Source: an uncultured Lachnospiraceae bacterium
GTDB taxonomy: Bacteria; Bacillota; Clostridia; Lachnospirales; Lachnospiraceae
Length of the DNA stretch: 64,000 bases
Direction: 5' to 3'
NCBI GenBank assembly: GCA_910577785.1
Contig: CAJTNT010000011.1
Coordinates: forward strand, 21,404-85,403
Shown: positions 17,733 through 25,725 of the stretch, in pieces
Position numbering within the stretch: the stretch's first letter is position 1
Layout: every line of letters starts with the position of its first letter
Notes under the pieces: model-generated
What the model was told of the DNA's origin: nothing
What the model saw: only the letters and a program-made list of their open reading frames with translations
The model's database searches: none
Translations under genes and position numbers: made by a program

Positions 17733-18925
17733 AACGAATTCCCTCCAATACCCCACCTGATATAAAATAAAAACATATTATCCAAAATATATATTACATC
17801 GTCTTTCCATTCTAAAACCTGGTAAAGGCTTCCCAGCTGCTCCAACATCTTTTGCCAATTTTTTAATGAATCTTTCACTTTTTGCTGTTTTACCATGTTT
17901 TCCTTAGAATTAATGTTTTCCTTAAGATTATTCTTAATCCTTTCCATCAATTCTTCCATACTTAATTTAACCACTGGAGGATTATCTGCCAATATCTTTA
18001 AAATCAAATCATATATATCACGGCTGCTCCCATCCTTGAGGGCATATTTTAACCTCTGCTGTCCACGCGTAGATGGCCCTTCCTTCAACACACGCACAAC
18101 ATCCGAATAAGGAAGATTCATACAGGTAAACTGGCAGCTCTCTTTGATGATTTCTTCTGAGATTTCTTCTGATTTTTCTGGTAAAAGGCCTATATTAAGG
18201 CAAATTGACTGCATAAGCTGCGGTGAATGTATGCTTTCTTCCGCCATCTTTGACATCTGCTCCTTTTCCACCGTTATCCCCAGCTCCGAAAATCCCTTCT
18301 CCGCAATAAGGATTAGCTCTTCCCTTGTCCAAGGCTCTATTTCTATAATAGAAATCCTTCCTGTTAAATCCGGATTCAAACGAATCGCATCATCGGAACG
18401 GTATGGCAGAGAAATAATGACTGCCCGAAAACCCGAGCGTATTACCTCTTTTAATTGACACGCTATGTCATACTGTATCTCTGGCGGAGCATAATGAAAA
18501 TCATCTAGAACAAGGATTTTCCCATAAGAGAGAAAATATTGAATCACCCTATCCTTGGCAGCAAAATAATCTTTGGTAACAATCGTAGACCTTTGTGCGC
18601 TGTCAGAAACTGCTGCTGTTTCCTCACTGATCTTTGCCGTCATTGAAATACCAATTTTTTTGCCGATCCCAGACCAAAAATCGTATTCCTTGGAAAAATC
18701 ATTTCCTGACATAGACACCATATTTTCCCTTCCGATTACATTTTCGCACAATACCGTTTTTCCAATTTTAGAAGGACCTACAATATATGTCAGATACCCT
18801 TCTATGGAAATACTCTGCATTAAACGCTCTTCATACGTATATCTGGTTTTCTTAGAGTTTCTCGAAACATATGTTCTCTTTGGATATGCGCCTGGTTTAA
18901 AAACCTCCGTAAAATTCTTGTTCAT
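17723..18925 (-). CDS. AAA/STAND-like ATPase of a two-gene nuclease system
   Basis: The 400-residue protein has Walker A GPSKIGKT (about 51-58), Walker B ILVLDDFHY (about 136-144) and sensor-like VIISLPYRSDD. A C-terminal helical/winged region follows, as in ORC/STAND-type regulatory ATPases. DDF replaces the more common DE/DD-E arrangement. Its stop overlaps the start of the PD-(D/E)XK gene. Codon use is AT-rich compared with the flanking kinase and superoxide reductase genes, which suggests acquisition. I infer a sensor/effector defence pair. No name can be given without a search. Confidence 0.78.
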   Translation of the reverse strand: MNKNFTEVFKPGAYPKRTYVSRNSKKTRYTYEERLMQSISIEGYLTYIVGPSKIGKTVLCENVIGRENMVSMSGNDFSKEYDFWSGIGKKIGISMTAKISEETAAVSDSAQRSTIVTKDYFAAKDRVIQYFLSYGKILVLDDFHYAPPEIQYDIACQLKEVIRSGFRAVIISLPYRSDDAIRLNPDLTGRISIIEIEPWTREELILIAEKGFSELGITVEKEQMSKMAEESIHSPQLMQSICLNIGLLPEKSEEISEEIIKESCQFTCMNLPYSDVVRVLKEGPSTRGQQRLKYALKDGSSRDIYDLILKILADNPPVVKLSMEELMERIKNNLKENINSKENMVKQQKVKDSLKNWQKMLEQLGSLYQVLEWKDDVIYILDNMFLFYIRWGIGGNSLWR

Positions 18926-19031
18926 AATAACACCCCTTTTATCATCCTATTTATTTAATATATCACATTTATTCCCCTTTTCACACCTTTTTTATATTAT
19001 TTTAGTCATATCGCCATAATATCGCTGCAAA
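18926..19031. other. AT-rich spacer, probable promoter of the ATPase-nuclease pair
   Basis: This 106-bp AT-rich stretch (long runs such as TTTTATATTATTTTAG) separates the ATPase pair from the kinase gene. It should carry the promoter of the pair on the minus strand. No hairpin stands out. Confidence 0.35.
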
Positions 19032-19568
19032 TTAATGGAATCCTACAGCAGCAGGTTGCAAAATCCCATCAGGAATCCCAGCAATGCCCCCAGATAGAAA
19101 ACACAGAAATATAGCTTCAAATTGAGAAGTCAGCTCCGCCTGCCTGGATACCATTTCTTCATAGGCATCCAGGTTTTGTTCTGCAGCCGCCATCACTTCA
19201 TCCTCAGATGCAAGCCATTGCATATCCTCCGCAAAAAGAGTGGGATAGCTTTCCCGCATAGCCTCCCAGGATTTCCCTGTATCTATATACTCTGCTAATG
19301 TCAGCAAAAGGTAATTCGCCTCATTGCAGCAATAGCGGCAGACAACAGCGATAGACTCCTGGGATAAAGAAACGGTTTCTCTCAATATTTCAATCGAACT
19401 TTCCTGGAAAATACCATTCTCCAAGCTCTCCAATACAATATCCCGAACCTCTCTATGCGTATCCTTCAAAAGATTTGCCGCATCAGACAAAACCGCTGAC
19501 TGATAGCCTGTGTCAATCCCAGCGCCCGCAACTTCTCCACAAACTCCGCCCCGTCCAAAAATTCCCAC
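19032..19568 (-). pseudogene. Displaced C-terminal part of the kinase-NACHT protein
   Basis: This frame overlaps the kinase-NACHT frame by about 100 bases. Its own possible GTG start at 19568 has only a G-rich run touching the codon. Joining LGLTQ of the first frame to GYQSAVLSDAANLLKDTHREVRD of this one gives a smooth helical continuation, and one extra G near 19508 would restore it (CAG-GCTAT to CAG-GGC-TAT). The segment adds about 158 residues of HEAT-like helices, for a total of about 1066. It is either a real frameshift mutation, a sequencing error or, less likely, a separately translated subunit. Confidence 0.6.
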
Positions 19569-22231
19569 GCCCCCTGATCTTCCTTCGCCTCGCGCAATAC
19601 CTGCAGGTAATTCCCATATTCCTCCGCCCGCTCCTTGGGAAGGGCAACCAGGCTTTCATAGCTTTCTCTTTCCAATGGCTCTTCAGACCAGGGCATTACC
19701 TCCCCAGATTGGTATAATGCTTCCAGGTAGCCGGAGGCCTGGGAGGCGCTGACTCCGCCTGGAGATTCGAGAGCTTCCTGGCAGCTGCGCAGCGCCCTTT
19801 CATAGTCATTGCTGTCTGCGCCCTCATGTATGCACTCTAGCAGTTCCACAAAATAGCCATACTGACGCCCGCAGGCGATATATGCCGCAAATGCCGCGTC
19901 CAGCACATTTTCGGAAATGCTTTCCTCATACGGCTCTTTCTTCCCCGCCTGTATGAATGCCTGGCTGGCAGCCCCTATGCATAGCGTGCATGCAAGGGCA
20001 AGTAACAGCAGCCTTCCTTGTTCATAATAGGCAAATTTCCTGCCAAACAATTTCTGTAGCCGCACCAAATATTCTTCCATCAGTGGGTGCGCCGTGCGGT
20101 AATTGCCCTGTGCGTCCTGCACCAGCAGGCCGAGCCTGCGCCAGAGGATCCGGTGGATGATTATGCCGTACCAGGCTTCCCCGCTTTCCGCCCCGCTTCG
20201 GATGTCGGCGCTGTGGCCAATCCATTGTGGGAAGACACGCACCAATGTGCGCTTCTTGATACGGCGGTAGCATTTCTCCACTATCGGAAGCATCTCCTGG
20301 TCGGAGAGGGCGCAGCCTTTGCGCTCCATCAGCCGGGCGATTTCTGGCAGCACGTAGAAGAGGGCGGCCTCGGCCTGCCAGTATTCCGAGGCGGCTTCGG
20401 GCAGCTCGCGCCTCTCTTTGGCAAGGATTGCTGCAAAATAGCTATCCAACAACTGTTCTTGGGACTGGATGGCCAATTGCTTCCCTTGGCCTGGGGCTGC
20501 CTGGATGCCCAATTGCTTCTCCTGGCCAAGGGCTGCCTGGATGTACATGGAGAGCATCATCGGCGTACGCAGCAGTTCGGCCACGGATTGCTGTTCCGGG
20601 AGCAGGAGGCCATTTTTGCCAAGAATATTTTTTACCTCTTCCTGTTCCAGGGGACGGAGGCGCACCTTGGGGAAATCAATCCCTTCCGCCTCGCTGCGGC
20701 CTGCCAGGAGGATGCGGACGCCTGGCATTGCCGACAGTTCAGCAATTTCCTGCAAAAGCCCACTGATTTCCCCCCGGACTTCATTGAGGCCATCCAGGAG
20801 GATGACCAGCTTAGGGCGCTTCCCCTGCCGTGTCTGCATAGGTTCCGAGAGCATGCGCAGCAGTTCATGCCTGGCCATATCCATGCTTTCCGTGCCAGAT
20901 TTGAAACGCAGGCTCTCAAGGATCCTGGCCTTGATATAATCGGGATGATTTTCTGACCACCCGTACAGGGACAGGTAGGTAAAGGCCGGGTAGGCGGCAT
21001 TGTATTTGGGCGGCTGAAGATAGGCAGCGCGCATCAGGGCGGTAGTCTTGCCTGCGCCGCCTGCCCCCAGCAAGAAGACAGAGCTGCCTTTTGCGGACGC
21101 CATTTCTTCGGTCAGTTCTTTGAGGCCTATGGCTTCCCCTGCCTCTGTCTCACCCAGGATGGGGTACTGCTTTTCCTCTTCTTGCAGGTAACTAAGGGCA
21201 GGGTTGGCACGGATTGCCCGCAGGATATTGGCACGGCCTGTCTCCCAGAGCGCGGGGTGGGTGATGCCTTTCCCTTCCATGCGGTCCTGCAGCTCTTCCA
21301 AATCCTGGCGCATCTGTGCCGCTGTCTGGTAACGCCTGGAAACCAGCGTGGCAAGCCCCCGCTTTAGAATCTTCCTTGCCATGCTGCGGACGGTATCCGG
21401 CGCTGCCGCAAGGCAGGGCGCATCCGACAGATCTGGCGTCCTGCCACAGACAGCCTGCAGCACAGACAGCCGTTTGCCTGTCAGCATACTGTAAAATACG
21501 GCTGCCAGGGAATATAAGTCAGCGGGATACCCAATCTCTTCGGTTCTGCCAGCGCTGATTTCCGGGGCAGTAAACCCTTCCTTGGCGCTGTAGTACAGGT
21601 TCTCCTGTCCGCGGATTTCCCGCAGGGTATGCATACTGTTAAAATCAATCAGCGAAACGCGCTCCCGCCTCCCTTCCCCAATCAGCAGGATGTTGTCCGG
21701 GCTGATATCCAGGTGCAGGCAGCCGGACTGATGGAAGGCTTCCAGTACATCCAGGGCGCCAGCCATCCTGCGCACATGGACAGCCAGCGGGACAGCGGAC
21801 TGACCTTGCCTGCCAAATTCCTGCTCCAGGCTCCTGCCGCCAGAGAAGCCCAACACAGTGTATAACGTCCGGTGCAGGGAAAAGGTATTGATATTGGCGT
21901 CCAAATCCCCTGGGCAGGCCTCCAATAATTTGACATGGACTTCATTGCCCCGCTGGAAGCTCGGCCGATGAAGATCCATAACCGACGCGCCCTCCTGTGT
22001 CCAGCAGATATCCCCCTGGCCGTCGCGGAAAATCTGTGCCTGGGGATGGAAGGGGAATAATTCCTTAATCAGAACCTTGTGCCTCAAGGATGGAAATTCC
22101 CTGTCTGGGTAATATGCGGTATATACAATAGCATTTGAACCTTTTCCTACAAAGGAAGCCAGTTCGCATTCCATTTCTGGAAAAATCAGCCTGGTTCCCG
22201 GCTCTAAAATTACTCTCTGATCCATGAGCAT
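19466..22231 (-). CDS. Protein kinase-NACHT fusion, frame broken near the 3' end
   Basis: The 921-residue reading frame starts with a Ser/Thr kinase-like domain (about 20-320). It has VLIKELF with the ATP lysine, a catalytic loop HLDISPDN (HRD becomes HLD) and LIDFNS (DFG becomes DFN). A NACHT/STAND NTPase follows, with Walker A GAGGAGKT (about 386-393) and Walker B LVILLDGLNEV. A hydrophobic span lies near residues 735-755 (LLLLALACTLCIGAA). A short GQxKQL repeat occurs near 565-590. The natural sequence seems to continue in the next frame (see 19032-19568): after LGLTQ the frame reads 13 unrelated residues and stops. The upstream neighbour is the unrecognised 430-residue protein. Stress or invader signalling is inferred. 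Confidence 0.82.
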   Translation of the reverse strand: MLMDQRVILEPGTRLIFPEMECELASFVGKGSNAIVYTAYYPDREFPSLRHKVLIKELFPFHPQAQIFRDGQGDICWTQEGASVMDLHRPSFQRGNEVHVKLLEACPGDLDANINTFSLHRTLYTVLGFSGGRSLEQEFGRQGQSAVPLAVHVRRMAGALDVLEAFHQSGCLHLDISPDNILLIGEGRRERVSLIDFNSMHTLREIRGQENLYYSAKEGFTAPEISAGRTEEIGYPADLYSLAAVFYSMLTGKRLSVLQAVCGRTPDLSDAPCLAAAPDTVRSMARKILKRGLATLVSRRYQTAAQMRQDLEELQDRMEGKGITHPALWETGRANILRAIRANPALSYLQEEEKQYPILGETEAGEAIGLKELTEEMASAKGSSVFLLGAGGAGKTTALMRAAYLQPPKYNAAYPAFTYLSLYGWSENHPDYIKARILESLRFKSGTESMDMARHELLRMLSEPMQTRQGKRPKLVILLDGLNEVRGEISGLLQEIAELSAMPGVRILLAGRSEAEGIDFPKVRLRPLEQEEVKNILGKNGLLLPEQQSVAELLRTPMMLSMYIQAALGQEKQLGIQAAPGQGKQLAIQSQEQLLDSYFAAILAKERRELPEAASEYWQAEAALFYVLPEIARLMERKGCALSDQEMLPIVEKCYRRIKKRTLVRVFPQWIGHSADIRSGAESGEAWYGIIIHRILWRRLGLLVQDAQGNYRTAHPLMEEYLVRLQKLFGRKFAYYEQGRLLLLALACTLCIGAASQAFIQAGKKEPYEESISENVLDAAFAAYIACGRQYGYFVELLECIHEGADSNDYERALRSCQEALESPGGVSASQASGYLEALYQSGEVMPWSEEPLERESYESLVALPKERAEEYGNYLQVLREAKEDQGAWEFLDGAEFVEKLRALGLTQAISQRFCLMRQIF

Positions 22232-22358
22232 AACCCCCTATTGCAATCATTTCTGCTTATCAAATATGCCGTACCCCCTCTTGCTTTTGCTATGGGGAGT
22301 AATCGTTTTTCATAAGTTAGCATATCAGGACTGCCATAATTTGAAAATTGATTCCACA

Positions 22359-23651
22359 TCAGTTCCCTTGATTTTTCCCACCGAACATCTCCTGGAAAAT
22401 CCCACGCATGCGCTCATCCACCTCTAACAAATCCCCCGCGCAGATGCAATATAAGATCAGCCAGTCGAAAGGCGAACGTGGGTCAAGGGGCAGAAAACCG
22501 CAGCGGGCAAGCATATGGTTCAGGCGCCAGTACAGATCCTCAAATAAATCCTCTTCCGACAATATGAAATCCGGGTCGTCCTCTTCTTCCATGTCCTCAT
22601 CCTGTGGATCCGTAGCCAAGAACAGAAGGATGAGCACTTTTCTGCTCACGTCAACTTTTCTGAATTTCATTTTGGAAAGGATTGTCTCATCTGGCCAGCC
22701 TTTGCTTACCTGCCTGTGGATATCTGTCCATACAAGCTTCTCCTCCTGAGAAAGAAGATCTGTGAAGTCACGTTCCCCATCCTTATGGGAAGTTCCTGTA
22801 GGCACAGCTTCCCCATCCTTATGGGAAGTTCCTGTAGGCACAGCTTCACGGTTCTTCTTGCTGTCCAAGGCTTTTTTCTTGGCCGGGCGCACCTCTCCTG
22901 TATAGAGATAATCCCTGAGGATACTGCGGACATTTACCTTATCCTCTTTCTGAAAATCGATCCCTACCTCTGCCCCATACTGTTCCGGATGCTTCAGCAC
23001 CTCCATCATTTCCATAAAAAGCTGGTAGGCCGTATTATGATAGCGCCCCATCCTGGGAGCAGCCTCCTTCAGGTAATCTGCCAGTTCCTCCCGGGTATTT
23101 ATCTTTTCTATTTCCTGGCGGATGATGGGCGTAAAACTGTCCTCCGACAAATTTTCTGCCTCCTTTGCCTGGGAAAGAACCTCCTGCAACTTAACATTTA
23201 ACGCCTTCGCTTCCCGATAATCCATCCCTTGTTTCAAGGCAAACAGGTACACAATTTCATCCGGATTTCTCCAGTGCAGCCTTTCCCCCGATACAAGCGC
23301 CACAAATTCATCTGCCCTATCAATGTTTAGCCCAAAAATAAAACAGACCTCAATGGCATCCAATTTCCGCAACGTCTGTATTTTATTCTCCCTCATCCAT
23401 CCCCTTACCCGGCGTTCCGTGGATTCCCTGCTTACGTGTGAATCTAGATGGTTATGTACCAGCCCATCTACTAAAATTTTCCTCACGTCCCCTCCCGGGG
23501 AAAATTTCGCCAGGTTTTCCCGTAAGCTACGCGGCACCATCCCATTTTCCAGAAATTCGATTCCCCCGCAAACTGTGACTCCCTCTGACGTTGCCATTGT
23601 ATACGCCCTCTGAGATAAATCTGTCATTATTTTTTCACGAAATTGATTCAT
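22359..23651 (-). CDS. Unrecognised protein upstream of the kinase-NACHT gene
   Basis: I start it at 23651 (MNQFREKIMTDLSQ) because AAGGAGAT lies 4-5 bases upstream; a longer frame reaching 23705 lacks such a site. The product is about 430 residues. The N-terminal 130 residues are helical (SLRENLAKFSPGG; STERRVRGWMRENKIQTLRKLDAIEVCFIFGL) and may form a helix-turn-helix. Near residue 285 a 12-residue unit EAVPTGTSHKDG is duplicated exactly. An acidic patch (DPQDEDMEEEDDPD) precedes a helical C-terminus. It is 127 bp upstream of the kinase gene on the same strand, so the two probably form one signalling unit. Function unknown. Confidence 0.65.
   Translation of the reverse strand: MNQFREKIMTDLSQRAYTMATSEGVTVCGGIEFLENGMVPRSLRENLAKFSPGGDVRKILVDGLVHNHLDSHVSRESTERRVRGWMRENKIQTLRKLDAIEVCFIFGLNIDRADEFVALVSGERLHWRNPDEIVYLFALKQGMDYREAKALNVKLQEVLSQAKEAENLSEDSFTPIIRQEIEKINTREELADYLKEAAPRMGRYHNTAYQLFMEMMEVLKHPEQYGAEVGIDFQKEDKVNVRSILRDYLYTGEVRPAKKKALDSKKNREAVPTGTSHKDGEAVPTGTSHKDGERDFTDLLSQEEKLVWTDIHRQVSKGWPDETILSKMKFRKVDVSRKVLILLFLATDPQDEDMEEEDDPDFILSEEDLFEDLYWRLNHMLARCGFLPLDPRSPFDWLILYCICAGDLLEVDERMRGIFQEMFGGKNQGN
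22773..22844. repeat. Two perfect tandem copies of a 36-bp unit inside a gene
   Basis: The unit 22773-22808 is repeated exactly at 22809-22844. Because 36 is divisible by three, it duplicates 12 residues in the encoded protein without changing frame. Perfect identity suggests a recent duplication or a variable-number locus. Confidence 0.9.
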
Positions 23652-23828
23652 GCCTATCTCCTTTCTATAAATCCGCCTGCACCGAAAATGGCTCGCCTGG
23701 AGCAATCTCTATCAATGAATATCGTCTTCTTTTCTTAGTGCATTAATTCTATGCCTACTAAATAATTACGAAACAGGCAATACTATTATAGAATTATTAT
23801 AATTGTCTATTGAAAGAAGGTGTCCAAC

Positions 23829-24149
23829 TTGCAACAAGAAGTTAATTATGCGAAACTTGGAATGAAAATTAAATCGCTGCGCCTGCGCAAAGGCCTGACG
23901 CAGGACAACCTGGCGGAAATGGTCAGCTGCAACACATCCCACATCAGCAACATTGAAAATAACCACACCAAGGTAAGCCTCAATGTACTTCTGGCCATCG
24001 CCAACTCTTTGGATACTTCCATTGATTTCCTTCTCTCAGAACAATATGAGAACATATCCCTGGCATTGGACAATGAAATCCTACGGGTCCTAAAAGACTG
24101 CGATACAGCGAAGAAAGAAAAAATATTGAAAATCATCGAAATTATATAA
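23829..24149 (+). CDS. XRE-family regulator
   Basis: The protein of about 106 residues has a Cro/CI helix-turn-helix (GMKIKSLRLRKGLTQDNLAEMVSCNTSHISNIENNHTKVS) followed by LLAIANSLDTSIDFLLSEQ and a charged C-terminal helix. No suitable ATG exists. AGAAGG at 23815-23820 overlaps a possible GTG at 23820 but is spaced 8 bases from an in-frame TTG at 23829, so I prefer TTG. It is divergent from the gene at 22359-23651 and could control it. The shared upstream region is AT-rich and includes a TATAAT-like box. Confidence 0.82.
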   Translation: MQQEVNYAKLGMKIKSLRLRKGLTQDNLAEMVSCNTSHISNIENNHTKVSLNVLLAIANSLDTSIDFLLSEQYENISLALDNEILRVLKDCDTAKKEKILKIIEII

Positions 24150-24189
24150 CTGTCACATAGAAACCAAAGCAATTTGCTAAAGGGAATGG

Positions 24190-24382
24190 GATGGGAAAAA
24201 TGGCACAACGATCGCTGCGGAAGTGGGAAGGCCGCAGCAGAAACGCGCCCCCGCTCCGATCGGAACCTAGCCGTGCTAAGCCCGAAAACACCTCGCTAAG
24301 CACTGAGGTTCCTTTAGGGTTTCTTTATGCGGCCTTCCCACTTCCTCCGCTACAAATTGAAACGTGTTACATTTCCTGTCAC
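24190..24382 (+). ncRNA. Structured dispersed element, copy A
   Basis: This sequence aligns along its length with 58899-59095. The closing stem pairs GCGGAAGTGGGAAGGCCGC (near 24216-24234) with GCGGCCTTCCCACTTCC followed by TCCGC. An inner stem pairs GGAACCT with AGGTTCC, and a third pairs GTGC with GCAC. Each stem differs from copy B by compensating changes. Conserved single-stranded parts include CAGAAACGCGC and CCGCTCCGATCGG. It ends with TTACATTTCCT. It lies downstream of the XRE gene, and no protein is encoded. It could be a structured RNA or an RNA-forming mobile element. The orientation shown is a guess. Confidence 0.65.
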
Positions 24383-24470
24383 CTATACTTCTATAAATAC
24401 TGTATCATAAAAACAAGTGTTCTACACTATTTATTTTTAAGAATTCCCCAGGTAAAGTTATACTATCATA

Positions 24471-25676
24471 TCATTCCCCCAACAAAAACTGCCCCATCAC
24501 ATAATTGCTGACGGCAATCCCTTCCTCCGTCAGGAATGCCCTGCCATACCGCTGTTCCAGCAGGCCATGCCGTGCCATATCCTTGAGTACGGTTCCATAA
24601 ACTCCTTCGATTTCTATGCCAAAATTCTCCTGGAACTCCTGCCTGGATATCCCGTCCATCATCCTAAGCCCCAGGAACATAAACTCTTCCATCTGCTGCT
24701 TCTTATCCAGCCAGAGGATGCTGCGGCTCGGATACCCCCCCTGCCCTCCACGCAGCAATTCCTGCAGATTGCCATACCGCCCCTGCAGATAATCCTCTAA
24801 ATCCGCCGTATTGGAAAAACGGACGCCTTCCAGCAGGGAGGCGCTGCCAAGGCCGAGGCCAAGGTAGGGAACCCTGCGCCAATAGCCTATGTTATGGCGG
24901 CATTCCCGCCCCGGCCTGGCATAGTTGGAAATCTCATAGCGCCTGTAGCCATGTTCCCCCAGCATCCGGCATGTCATCGTGTACATTTTGCGTTCCGTTT
25001 CTTCATCGGGCAGAAAAATGGGCGCGTCCCCACGCTCCCGCCGGCGTTCATCCTCACCATAGAGGGCATAAAAAGGCGTCCCTTCCTCAATCATTAGGCT
25101 ATAGGCCGAAATATGCTCCGGCTCCAGCCTGATTATACGCTCCAAGGTATAAATCCAGTCCCAGACCGTCTGCCCCGGCAAAGCGGACATCAAGTCGATA
25201 TTAATATTGTCAAATCCCGCCTTACGTGCGGCATCATAATTTTCCAGAAAATCCCGATAAGTATGGATGCGTCCAAGCCGCTGCAGCTCCTTATCATGGG
25301 CAGACTGAAGGCCAATGCTAAGGCGGTTGATGCCTGCGGCCTTGTACATCAGAAGCTTCTGGCGATCCAGGGTTTTGGGATTGCATTCCATGGTAACTTC
25401 CGCATCCGGGGCAATGGAAAAATACCTGCCCACCGCCTCCATGATTTCTGCTGCCTGCGCCCCTGGCAGGATAGAAGGCGTGCCGCCGCCCAGGAAAACG
25501 GATATAACCTGATAGTCCTCCAGGCACATGGACTTATCACGGATTTCCTCTATCAAAGAAGCAACATAAAGCCTGCGGACATTCTCCTCCGCAGGCATGG
25601 ACAGGAAATCACAATAACCGCATTTCCTGACACAAAATGGGATATGGATGTATAATTCAAGGTTATTTTTTTCCAT
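24471..25676 (-). CDS. hemW: Radical SAM heme chaperone HemW
   Basis: The 401-residue protein begins YIHIPFCVRKCGYCDF, the CxxxCxxC motif that binds the radical-SAM 4Fe-4S cluster. GGGTPS (SAM binding), HISAYSLMIEEGTPF and HNIGYWRR follow, which together identify HemW rather than the true oxygen-independent coproporphyrinogen oxidase. It inserts heme into respiratory proteins in other bacteria; its clients in an anaerobe are uncertain. It lies 49 bp downstream of lepA on the same strand, the usual clostridial lepA-hemW order. I see no clear terminator after it. Confidence 0.93.
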   Translation of the reverse strand: MEKNNLELYIHIPFCVRKCGYCDFLSMPAEENVRRLYVASLIEEIRDKSMCLEDYQVISVFLGGGTPSILPGAQAAEIMEAVGRYFSIAPDAEVTMECNPKTLDRQKLLMYKAAGINRLSIGLQSAHDKELQRLGRIHTYRDFLENYDAARKAGFDNINIDLMSALPGQTVWDWIYTLERIIRLEPEHISAYSLMIEEGTPFYALYGEDERRRERGDAPIFLPDEETERKMYTMTCRMLGEHGYRRYEISNYARPGRECRHNIGYWRRVPYLGLGLGSASLLEGVRFSNTADLEDYLQGRYGNLQELLRGGQGGYPSRSILWLDKKQQMEEFMFLGLRMMDGISRQEFQENFGIEIEGVYGTVLKDMARHGLLEQRYGRAFLTEEGIAVSNYVMGQFLLGE

Positions 25677-25725
25677 ACAGCTGCTCCCTTTCTAGCATGG
25701 CAACACAGTTATATCTTGAGTAAAC

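Noticed and set aside
19490..19530. Programmed -1 frameshift in the kinase-NACHT gene
   Set aside because: There is no X-XXY-YYZ slippery heptamer or clear downstream pseudoknot at the joint, so a simple mutation or sequencing error is more likely.
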